The notes under the pieces: generated by a model
The model's input: the letters and a program-made list of their open reading frames with translations, nothing else
Databases searched by the model: none
Told to the model about the DNA's origin: nothing
Shown: positions 11,201-23,200 of the stretch, piece by piece
Numbering within the stretch: the stretch's first letter is position 1
How the letters are laid out: each line of letters starts with the position of its first letter
Translations under genes and position numbers: made by a program
Source of the DNA: Gnetum montanum
Lineage: Eukaryota; Streptophyta; Gnetopsida; Gnetales; Gnetaceae
Length of the DNA: 64,000 nt
Direction of reading: 5' to 3'
Assembly: GCA_015680685.1 (NCBI GenBank)
Contig: MNCI01011140.1
Coordinates: forward strand, 1-64,000

Positions 11201-14200
11201 CCCATTTGAAGGCACTCCAGAAATGCAAAATGTGTACCCTAAAGTTTCCACCCATTCCCAGACTGAATAAAGAAGCGTTCCACAAGATCGGCTGCTAATT
11301 GCCATAAATTTGGGAGGGCAAACCGTGGCACCTGATTGCTAGCCATCCTCGGCACAAGACCAACAAAGAAACTTTGCACATTCTATAGCCCACGTGTAAT
11401 AGGTAGAATCTCTTCACCAGTCACAAGCACACCTAGGGTTCTGGCCAAAGCATCTTCCATGAGGTCAATCCTGACCTCACGGAACATCGTCGAGTTGTCA
11501 TGCTAGTTGGCAAAAAATTCGCCATCTGGCAGCATTGGATCCCCCAACAGTGTGGGAAGCAGACCGTCCCATCCAATGAATTGAACTAGGTCCCATGGCT
11601 TGGTTCTGCCCTGGTATCACGCACATGATGGCTCAAAAGTTAGCATAGCCCCCATTGCAACTGAAGCTTCCTGCCACAATTTGAATCCCTCTGCAACAAT
11701 ATGTGTCGGCTAGGGAAGAAGCACCTATTGGAAGATCAATCTATTATGCACACGCCACAAGCACCAGAGAATGCGGTGGCTTGAGAGTCCTTGGTTAAAA
11801 TGATGGGGAGAGATAACTTGGCAGCCAACCATGTTGCCCTACTGAAAGGGCACTCAAAGGCAAAATGATTCGACATCTTTATCGTTTGTGTGCATGAGGG
11901 ACACATGTCCTCCATGTGTAAACCTCTGTGTCGTAGTGCCACACGCACTGAAAGAGCCCCATGATTAATAAGCCAAAGAAATACCTTGAGCTTTTTTGGC
12001 AAGCTTCCCTTCCAAACCGTTGTCCATCTAGAAACGGCCAGATAATGGTGACTAATGAGCATACATGGTAGCCAAGTGTGTAATGCAAGTTGATTCATCC
12101 TCAAAGCGTGTCGATAGATGGCATGCCACAGGACAATCCAAACACATTGCTGTCCATTGTTGATATTTATTTCGCATGAGGCGTATCTAGGGCGTTGTAG
12201 CTGAACCATTGTGTGTCAGTTTGTGCATCAATTGTTGTTGCCCCACCATAATGAGGTCTGAGAATTTGAAAATTCCCATTCCACCTGCATCTCTAGATCT
12301 AGCAACCGTGTCCCAAGCCAGTAATTGTAGCCATTGTCCACCTTTCTTTCCAGACCATACAAACCCACCCCTGTCCACCGATGGTTCCATCTGTACATGG
12401 GGAAACCAGAGTATGTATCTTTCTCAGTCCCAAGCAGGACCCCTAGGATTTGTGTAATCCTGACTTTTACTCTTCCATTTGTTTGAGTCATATAAAGTGT
12501 AGACTTAGCTCTATTGACCTTGAGACCCACATCCTTAGCCAATCGAATTAAAGCCCTATCTAGTGCCTTGGCCTGTGGGACTGAAGCACGTGTAAATATA
12601 ATGGTATTGTCAGCAAGAGCCTAGTCAAGCATTCCACCCCATGAACGTCCAAGCCCTAGACCCCTTCCATTTTGCAATAATCCTGGAAAATATCCATCAC
12701 AAGAATGGACAGGTACAGCAACGGAGGGTCTCCCTGCCTTAGTCCCCGCCCAGTAGAGGAGAAACCCCAAAGAACCCCATTGAGGTCAATAGAATAGGCA
12801 GCTAAAGATTGAATGTGAAGGCATAAATTAATAGAAGCCTGGCTGAAACCTGTCCTCTACATGACCTCAGCCAGCACCTTCGAGGAGGAAACCTTATCAT
12901 AAGCTTTCATGATGTCTAATTTTAAACACAGTCCAGAGAACTGTGTCAATCTTAGGGAGTGAAAAGTTTCTTGAAGTAGGATGACCTGATCCTGGAGTAG
13001 GCTATCTTTCACAAAACTAGCCTGATTATTCTAAACCAGCTTTGGCATCAAAGGTGCCATCCTTCTGATGAGCATCTTGGTAAAAAGACGCAGGAGTGTA
13101 TTGCACACCCCAATAGGCCTATAGTGTGACCGCTCAGAAGGGTAAGCAATCTTAGGAATAAGGAGGATCTGTGAGCAATTTATTTCCCAATGGACCTATC
13201 TCTGGCTAAGCAAGCTGTTGAATGCATCCAAAATGTTATCCCCCAACACATCCATGAATTCTCAGAAGAATTCGATTGGCCAACCATCCAGACCAGGGGC
13301 CTGCTCAGTTTAAGGGCTCCCATGGCCCACTCTAATTCTTGTCTGGAGAAAGGTTCAAGTAATTTTTGGTTGTCATTGGCAGTGAGTACCCGCTGTGCTG
13401 TACTAGCATTGATAGGGGCTCCCTCTCCCTTCTCCTCCAAAGATTGGCCCAACAATTTTGGAATTCCTGTGCAATCTCATTCATCTGCTCCAACACCTGT
13501 CCCTGTTGGGCCAAACAAGGCACCCGTTTTGCTTGCCGGTTGGCTTGGGCTGCCGCAAAGAAAAATCTTGTAGGCCAATCACCATCTTTCAGCCATTTGA
13601 TTCAGGACCTTTGCTGCCAGTACTCTGTTTCTTCTTGATCCAACTGATCCAGCTGCTGGAGGGCAAAAAGGGTCCCTTGCTCCTCCTGCACTAAAGATTC
13701 CCCTGCCTCCTTTCACACTTGGGTGGCCAGGAGCCGTTGTTCCAGCATGCCACGGTGGAAGCCAAAAGTCTATTTCTTGTCCTTCCTCTTAGAGCGAATT
13801 TCCTTCTTTAGTGTATTAAGCCCATTGGTAAGGAAATCATGTGCATCTTTGGCTGAAGGGTAGCCCTCCCAGATAGCCGCGACCACGACCAGAGGCCTTA
13901 ACCAAGGTTTCATGAGCCAGGTCTGTTCAAAACGGAAGCCAGAAACAGCAACGTATGGTTCTCTACCAATCTGACAGAGCAAGGATCTGTGGGCTGCTGA
14001 TCTGTCTATCAATTAAATTTGCTGTCGCCTACATTGTTTATACTTTATTTTCTTTTAATGCTTTACCATATTGATGTGTGTTAAATTATATGTCTCAACT
14101 ATCCAATTTATTTGTTAGATCAGGTTAATATGCCCATCTATTTACGATCAGCTCTATGAATTCTGTTCTACTGGTCTTACCTGTTGTGGTCTATGGTGCA

Positions 14201-17200
14201 AACATGACATCTCAAATTAAAGGTGAATACTTGTCGCATGTATGTGCAAACTGTTGGATGTGCGAATCGCTAAGAGCGAGGGTCAAATTATTCAGAAGTG
14301 TTTTATTTTACTTTAAGTTAGAGTGGGGCTTTGTATCATAGTGATGTGGACCCTAATTGCAGAGGTTACTTGATTGTTATCTTAAGCACACAATTCCAAT
14401 GAATTGTACTTTATTTTTATATTATTCCCTAATTTGAATGTATTCAGATTACCAATCTTAATCTCACTTTCCATTATACGTTTTGCTTCTGCAGTTGCTT
14501 AACATGTTCTTATAAATTGTTATCTATTTCAATGGTTTTTTTTGTTTAGTTTATACCGTTACATATTTCTTATGAATGTATTTGTCTTTGAACCATTTAG
14601 AGTCAGTTTATCACTGATTAAAAGGCCGGGGAAAAACGAATTGAAAAAAGTCAGGCGAGGCGGGTGCGGATGAGTTGGCGGGAAAAAAAAAACAATAATA
14701 TAGACAAAACTACATCAAAACCCCATATTTAAATCATCAATTTATTAACATTTGGAAACTGTATATAATCATCATGCGTGCATGAAAAGGTAAAACAAAG
14801 CGCATTAAGTTACCACCACAATGCTTGTGGCATTAAATCTGGTGAAACTGAGACTGAGAATCCGTATGTAGAAAGATGCGAGTTAGCAATCTTGTCCTGC
14901 ATCAGTGTCTTCTGTTTTTCACCTCCTCGCTAGAGGCAAATTACACAGGGATGAACGGTTGGAATGGAGTTGGGACAAACGAAATTAAATAGAGGTTAAG
15001 CTGCGAATGATGCGCACGTGTCATATTCTGGAAAGAAACGTCTCATAGCCTCATTTTAAAAATCATCTTTGTCTAGCTAGGTCCACCATTCGAATATGTG
15101 AGATGCAGTTCATCATAAAAAGAGATCTCACTGTTCCAGCAGCATTACCAGGACTGCGACACATGTGAAGCAATCCAAGATGCCTTTCCCACTCTGGATT
15201 GTGTAGGCCGTTCTCCATCAACAGAACCTGCGCTTCGCTTTGTTTCCCGAAGCGATGGCTGTTCAACAATGTGAGGGCACTCAGGACAGTGAGAGCATGG
15301 AAATTCATGCCAGAGCTATGCCACAGTCTCCTCACATCACCAATGACGATGCATGCATAAAAGCAAGAGATACAACAATGCAGGCAACAAGGGTGCATGC
15401 ATGGACCAGGCATCAATCAATCCAATACATGCGGAAGTCATGACGAAGCTGTGAAATAACGTTACTACTGCTTGCTTTGCCCTGCAAAATGACTTTATTA
15501 CCATATTCATTTTGGGCTTGCTAATGCTTATACTTATGCTGCCATTGGTAAAGGACCAAAGTGTAGTGGCTCTGCCACGACGTTCAGTTTGTACTCGCAG
15601 GAGACTAGTCAGCTCTGCCTTTGTGTACTTGATTGACTCTTACTGCTTGATATTCTGTGCTGGATCAGGAAGGAAAGGGCTGCTGCAGTTGCTAGCACGA
15701 GTCTGATGCTGTCAATCGCATTTGTCATTGAGCAAAGATGTGCTCGTGCTCGCCTCCAAATTGATGCATTTAAAACCCCATTGTGCCGAATTCCTCGGTA
15801 TCCCCATTGCAATTCCAATTCCAAGCCCAGGCTGAAGATAAAGTTAGAATCAGGCCAAACGCCAATCAGTGTACATATTTTTGAGCAAGCTGTTGCTTAG
15901 AAAGAACTCTCCCGCGACCATGTTTCTTATTTATTTTTCACTTTGTAAACGAACCTTTCACTTTCATAAAACCTGATTTAGCGACTAGTCCTCGGGTTGG
16001 CTTTCTTCCAAAAGTTGCCCAAAAATTGACCAGGTTGAGCCAAGTTGGGTTGGCTTTTATTTCAATACGGTGGGGTAGATATCACATGAATTTATTAATA
16101 TTTCTCCATCTGATTATTTTCTTTTCTACTCTGATGTTTGCAAGAAATTGTTTGAGCATGTTTTTTTGTTTGAAATTTCTGATTGGTGAATCCTGCAGGC
16201 GTGGCATATGCTGAAAAAGAGGAAGTGCGGAATCTAATGAGGCAGGTAATAAAATGACTTCGGGGAGTGTTTGCAACATTTGTGATTAAGAATTCACGTT
16301 TTATTTTATTAACGTAAATGGACCTGTTTTAAACATACAATATATGGCATATATTTAGCATTTTAACTGTTACATAATAAGGACTGGTTGTCTGTTAAGT
16401 CATGTAATTTTGGAGACTATGGATTTATCTTTCCCATGTAATAGTGTTAACCATGGATCATGGCTTTGGACTATGATATACACTTACGACGAACTCTCTC
16501 CTTTCAGAGATAATAGATTCATAAACATTTTTCAAATTTAGTGATCTCATAGATGACATAGTGGTTAAAGGCTAATGCCATAGATGTTACAGAAATTTAG
16601 TTAATGAAGTTTTCAGTAAAAATTTGGTTCTTAAACCAGTTAAGTAGCTAGCGCTACCTGTGTTAGTGTAATTGCAGCTGCTGATTGACTTGCCACGCTA
16701 TTGGTGGCTATTCAAGGGTGAATAAACATGCATGTTTATAATTTACCGTTAAGGTTAAGGTCTTAGTAAATCATCTGCAGATTACTGAATAACATATATG
16801 CACAATGCCTGTTCTAATTAACAGGAGCCTCTAATGTCAATTGCAGGTTAACGTATGGCTTGCAAATGGATTCCTGAATTCTCAGCCTCAAGACGGGCAG
16901 CTGCACTTAAAACACCGGCATAACCCCGATCGCTAACTTGGATTTAAAGTATTTTTGAGTATGAAAAATGAATATCTTCCATGATCAATTTTTTTGGAAG
17001 GACTTCACTGTCCTTAAATGTCGTGGAATCTACAATATTGCATTTAAGGCATAGCATTCAACTATAGCAACTGTGGAAATCCAGATCAATTTAAGGGTTG
17101 TTTACAACTGTAATTCTTATTGGTAGTTTCCTAATTTAATGGGATTTGTTGTCATCCCAAATCCAGCTTTTTTTAGGCAAATTTTCTGATTTTATGGTGA

Positions 17201-20200
17201 TTTGTTTTTCCCCATAGTCAGGGATTTCTGATTATTCCTTCTACAAATAGTGTCCATATTCATGTATAAAGAGGGTTCATTGTAACACTCAAAAATTAGG
17301 TGAATAAAAATTTAGTTTCTTTACTTTTCTGAATAACTACATGGTATCAAAGCATTTCCTAGGCAATTCTGTCCTCAACCATACAGTCCTTTCCTATTCA
17401 GCTCTCTTCCATTCATCTCGCTCTTTTTTCCTTCAGCAATGGGGAATTTTTCCTTCTCACTGATGGCATTAGACCTGTGCTCATCACCAACGACTTTGAA
17501 TTTTCTTTCCCTCTCTCTTCTAGCAAAAGCAGACATTGGCTCTCATTCTTCCATCACAGTGGTTTGTTTCTCTCCGTGTTATATCCCTTTCCGTCCTCAT
17601 GGCTACATTCACAACAACGTCAGATGTCACCTCTGCTCCTACTAGCAACCTAATTTTGAGCACTAATGGTGGTTCAGAAAATTCTGCTATCCTCATCACA
17701 AGTCACAAGCTGAATGGATAGAATTATCTTCAATGGTCCCATTTAGTTATGATATTTGTGTGCGGCAAGGGCAAAGACGACTATCTCATTGGAGTAGCTA
17801 CTCAACTGGCAAAGGAAGATCCAAAGTACTGGAGTTGGAAGGCTAAAATAAAATGATTATGTCTTGGTTGATAAACTCGATGACAAGTGACATTGGAGAA
17901 GATTTCATGCTCTATGAAATGGCCCAAGAGATCTGGGAGGCTGCAAGAGAAACCTACTTTGATAAAGAAGACACCGTGGAGGTGTTTGAGATAGAAGGGA
18001 TTCTTCATGACTTACGCCAAGGAGACTTGTTTGACTCAATATTTCAGTTGATTAAATTGATATTGGCAACAATTAGATCTATTTGAGACCACAAAATGGG
18101 ACTGTTCAAATGATGCCAACAAGTATAAAAAAATTGTTGAAAAGAAACAAATCTACAAGTTTCTTCTAGGTTTAAACAAAAACCTAGATTGGCAACAATT
18201 AGATCTATTTGAGACCACAAAATGGGACTGTTCAAATGATGCCAACAAGTATAAAAAAATTGTTGAAAAGAAACAAATCTACAAGTTTCTTCTAGGTTTA
18301 AACAAAAGCCTAGATGAAGTTCGTGGGTGTGTTTTAGCAATCAAACCACTACTAGGTCTCCGTGAGGTTGCCTCTGAAGTACGATGAGAAGAAAGCAGGA
18401 AGAAAGTTATGCTATGTTTGAACCATCCAACCAACGAAGGTTCAGCTTTAGTTGCACAAGGTTTTAGTTCCTAGATGAAGAAAGGGCAGCCTTTTCAGAA
18501 GCCTAGTCATACTAGAGAAACTTGTTGGCAAATCCACGGGAAACCTGTTGATTGGAAACCATCGTGCTCCCAATCTGAGAAAGAAAGCAAGGGTAATAGT
18601 GCAGCAACGGAAGAAAGACTTTCCTCTTCTTCGAAATCATCAAGACATCCCTTCAGTAAGGAACAAATGGAAGTACTGTAGAAGTTGTTCACTTAGCAAA
18701 TGCCCGACACTTCTAATCTGGTCATAGTGATTGGTTCAATGGCTTAAAAAGGTAACTTTCTCACTGCTCTAAAAGTTCAAAAGGATAATAAGTTGAGCAC
18801 TTGGATTGTTGACTTTGGAGCATCAAATCACATGACTGGAGATTTTACAATTTTTCAAGACTACACACCATGCACTAAGAACCATACTGTTTGTATTGCT
18901 GATGGTTCTCTATCTAAGGTCTCCAATACAGGTTCTATTGTATTACCCAGGGGGTTAACCCTCAAATCTGTTCTCCTTGTCGCTAACCTGACTTGCAATT
19001 TGTTATTTATTAGTAAACTCACTCAGGATACGAATTGTGTTGCTAAATTTCTTCCCAATCATTGTGTTTTTTAGGACTTGACTTTGGGACAAATGATTGG
19101 CAATGCTGAGGTGTGTGCAGGACTCTCTATCTTTAGAAGGCAACCAACTTGAGAGACAATCTCCACATATAGTCAGTGAGAAACAATCTTTTTCTATATT
19201 TAAGTCAAAGAGGGAAAATGAAATTCTACTATGGCATTATAAACTAGGTCATCCTAGTTTTTTGTATCTCAAAAGACTCTTTCCATCATTATTCAATAAA
19301 AATTCAAATGTTCTTCATTATGAAATTTGTTAGCTTTCAAAACATGTTTGTAACTCTTATCCAATACAACCATACAAAGCATCTCATCCTTTTTCTATGG
19401 TTCATAGTGATGTTTGGGGTTCATCAAAAATAAAAAAATGTGATAGGGGGGAGATGAGTTGTATCCTTTGTTGATGATCATACAAGAGTCACTTGGATAT
19501 TTCTGATGAAAGAAAAATCTAGAGTCAACCAAATCTTTAAAAATTTCATGAACATGATTCAGACACAATTTAAAACAAATATCCAAATCTTGAGAACCAA
19601 CAATGCAAAAGAATATTTCAACTCTGTTCTTGGAGGTTTTCTGTCTAAAGAGGGAATTGTCCATCAAAGCTCTTGTATTGATACCCCACAACAAAATGGG
19701 ATAGCTGAAAGGAAAAATAGACACTTATTGGAAGTTGCCTGAGCCCTCCTACTTTCCTCTCAATTTCCAAATTTCTTTTGGGGAGAAGCGGTTCTTACTA
19801 CTTCATATCTCATCAATCGAATGCCATCATGAGTTCTTAAATTCCAAAATCCTTGTCAAGTCCTTCTGAAAGCTTTTCCCACAACTTGACTTATCTCATC
19901 AATCCCTCTCAAAGTATTTGGTTGTACAGTTTTTCTTCATATTCCCCAACAATTTTGTAGCAAACTTGATCCCAAAGCCACCAAATGTGTCTTCCTAGGA
20001 TATTCACCAAATCAAAAGGGCTATAAGTGCTATTGTCCCAATACAAAACAATTTTACCACTCAATGGATGTTACATTTATGAAAACACAGCCTTATTATC
20101 CCAAATCAACATTCATGGGGAGAGTGAAAATCAAGAATACCTTTTTTGGGATCCAGAACCAAATCCTTTTTCTATTGAGACACTCACTCAATCTAGCTTG

Positions 20201-23200
20201 AGCCCAAGTCTCATTCTACTATCAAGTCCTCCTCATGAGACTATAAACAAAGAGCTCATTGTGTACTCAAGAAGGAAACCAACTCAAAAGGGATATGTGA
20301 AGGAATGTGGCTGAAGAGACTATTGCATAAGCTCAAAATCCAAATTACAGATTCCATTAGATTGTTGTGGGACAATCAAGTAGCTATTAGCATAGCCAAG
20401 AACTTGGTACATCATGAGCGAACAAAACATGTGGAGATAGACGTGCACTTCATCAAAGAAAAGATAGAAGAGGGGATGATCTCAATTGATTATGTTCCTA
20501 CCACAAATCAAACGGTTGACATCCTAACCAAGGCTCTTCCTAGAACTACCTTTGGAGAACTTTGATTCAAGCTTGGTCTTCTCAACATCTACAGCCCAGC
20601 TTGAGGGGGAGTGGAAATCCAGATCAATTTAAGGGTTGTTTACAGCTGTAATTCTTATTGGTAGTTTCCTAATTTAATGAGATTTGTTGTCATCCCAAAT
20701 CCAGCTTTTTTTAGGCAAATTTCCTGATTTTATGGTGATTTGTTTTCCCCCATAATCAGGGATTTCTAATTATTCCTTCTAAAAATAGTGTCCATATTCA
20801 TGTATAAAATGGGCTCGTTGTAACACTCAAAAATCAGGTGAATAAAAATTCAGTCTCTACTTTTCTGAATAATTACATCAACCATAAGACAACCCACAGT
20901 ATTCAACTTAGTAGGTTCAAGTTCATGTTTGGAATAGATTTTGAATTTTGACTCCTAATGACATTGCACATGATTGTGTTTGTTATGTTTTCTTTATTGG
21001 CTATACAACTATTCCTACATATAAAACTGCCCTTATCTTCATTGCAAAACTTATGGATTTGCTGCTAACGGTGCTGCCCTTTGGCACTGCTTCATATTTC
21101 CAAGAGTCCCTGCAACCTAAGGGTGGGTTCCAAGTGGATTATGCCTCAGTGCCAATGAACAACTTGTCTCAGAAGGAGGCTAGAGTACACAAATACAAAA
21201 TCAGCATTCAGGTGAGTTTCAATATAATTATGCGAAATACAGAAAAGAATGATTATGAAAGCAACAAGTACAGATGAAGAATGCAAGTGTGACAAGGATT
21301 ACTTATCTTTGCAAGATAAAATATGCATACCATAAGTGACATACCAAAGGCCATAACAACACACAATGACATTGGATCTAGCACTAAGTCATGCTCAGGA
21401 CTGAAATGTGCCTTAAACCTTGGGTAGAAATATGTTTCACAAGTCTTGGCGATGTAAGGATGTGTCCACAAATGCATATGAGTGTTTTTTGGGGATGTTG
21501 TGGGGATGTGTAGAGAATAAGGAGTCAAATTCATGTTTTCAAGAATACCATAAATAGAATTGCTCCAGATTTAGGTGAATCTAGACAAGTTTCATTTCTG
21601 TAAGAAGGTTGGCTGGAATGCTTCTATTTTGTTTTTTAATCATTCTACTGTTGAATTGTCTTTACTTTATTCTGCTGTCCAATTTGATTTTAGGGTGTTT
21701 CTCCAAGTGTCCATTTTCATAGCTAGGACTTTCTTATATTTATTCACCAAAATAATATTATTAGCAAAGAGCATGCACTAAGGGATATCATTCTGAATGT
21801 CAGTTCTTTCTACCTGGTTACCGCCCACCAATCAGAGAACATTAAACACACACACATGATGCGACACATCAGTTAGCTCATCCATAATAATGGCAAAGAA
21901 ATAAGGGCTTAGAGCAAATTGTTGGTGTAGCATTGCCTTCGCAAGAAAGTTTGTAGGCTCATCCATAATAATGGCAAAGAAATAAGGGCTTAGAGCAAAT
22001 TGTTGGTGTAGCATTGCCTTCGCAAGAAAGTTTGTAGTCTCTCCATAGATGGTGTGAACTCTAATTGTTGCTCCATGATACATGTTTTGGATAGCCTTTA
22101 TGTACCTGATAGGAATATCCTTCCTCTTTAATGTGTACCAATAATCTTTTAGGGAACTCTATCATAAGATTTTTCTAAGCAAATGAAAATCATATGTAGA
22201 TTCCTCTTCTTACTGCTAAATTTCTCCATCAACTATCTTAGCAGGAACATAGCTTCCGTAGTTGACCTTCTAGGCATAAAATCAACTTGATTTTCAGAAA
22301 CAGTTGATTCTTGCTTTAACTATTGTTCTATACTCTTTCCCCTAACTTCATGGTGTGACTCATAAGCTTGATACCTTTATAATTTCCATAGGTTTGGATG
22401 GCCTCCCTTGTTCTATACTCTATAATTGTTTTCCTAGTCATTTGGCATTTTCCCCTTCTCTTGGATCTTGTTGAATAAATTTGTGAATCAGGTGATCCCT
22501 GTATCTCCTATAAGTTTCCATATCTCTGTAGGGAGACCATTTGTTTCTATTGCTTTACCATTTTCCATCTTCATAAAGGCTTTCTTTACTTCAAAGGCAT
22601 ATATATAGTTCGTTTCTGTCTGATTTGATGTCAACTTTCATCTCTAGGAATTTTTTTGTTAGGTAGCTGCCAAATATGAAGGGTAGTAGCCTTTAATCCA
22701 ACAAAAACGCATGACCTTTATAGTTGCCTCTAAAAAACATTGAGAAGATTATTAATTCTTATAAACACGTACAACTAGAATGGTTGAAAGGGTAACAAGT
22801 AAGGCTATTCAAAGAGAAATCAACAAGAACTTCTGCTAAAATTGGCTAAATCATGAAATCCATTAGCTTCAAGTTCATGATATCTTTGTGTTGCTCTTAT
22901 ATAACTGTGGTTACTGAAACCATGATATGCTTAAGGGGTTGTTTTTTGTTTTGGAAAACAGGTCAGGTAAATTTAATTAAATTCAACATATGTACAGAAA
23001 CAACCCATTTCCAAAAATTGGGGAGAAAACTTCCCCCAAAAAGAGGCACCCCAACAGCAAAATGGCCCCATCAAAGACCCCCAACCCACACCCCCTAAAC
23101 CAGCACAAAAGGAGAGACACATGGGGAAAACCCACACAAGAGCCAACCCAAACTGAAAGAACCCAACGTAGCTAGGCCAAGCCAATGCCACAGAACAGCA

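Larger units (their letters stand above)
9999..13999 (-). mobile_element. 5'-truncated LINE in intron 4 of the exonuclease gene
   Basis: The insertion is bounded by a perfect 15-bp target-site duplication, ATCTGTCTATCAATT, at 9984-9998 and 14000-14014. The 3' tail appears as a T-run at 9997-10005 on the plus strand, i.e. poly(A) on the element's strand. The 5' end is truncated inside ORF2, so endonuclease and ORF1 are missing. Contents from its 5' side: linker before RT, RT, a CCHC-type zf-RVT module, then about 1.7 kb of extra sequence with further coding traces. All frames carry stops; the copy is dead. It is antisense to the host gene. Confidence 0.92.
17074..20877 (+). mobile_element. Ty1/copia element with deleted reverse transcriptase, in intron 5
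   Basis: Two LTRs of about 267 bp (17074-17341, 20612-20877; TG...TACA) bound an interior with a tRNA-Met-type primer site, gag, protease, integrase and a terminal RNase H piece, then a purine tract (GAGGGGGA) before the 3' LTR. Domain order PR-IN-RNH is copia-type. RT and most of RNase H are missing: the sequence jumps from the post-integrase region (about 20.29 kb) to LLWDNQVAISIAKN (about 20.35 kb). A hand count gives about 15 differences between LTRs (roughly 5-6%), mostly transitions. Flanks are GCAAC (if the LTR starts at 17072) and TCAAC, an imperfect 5-bp target duplication. Sense orientation to the host gene. Confidence 0.9.

Noticed and set aside
13190-13573. Plus-strand 127-codon frame over the LINE RT
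   Set aside because: It lies opposite clear minus-strand RT coding sequence, so it is a shadow frame.
15063-15416. Possible pentatricopeptide-repeat remnant on the minus strand
   Set aside because: A vague resemblance only; no 35-residue periodicity could be shown.
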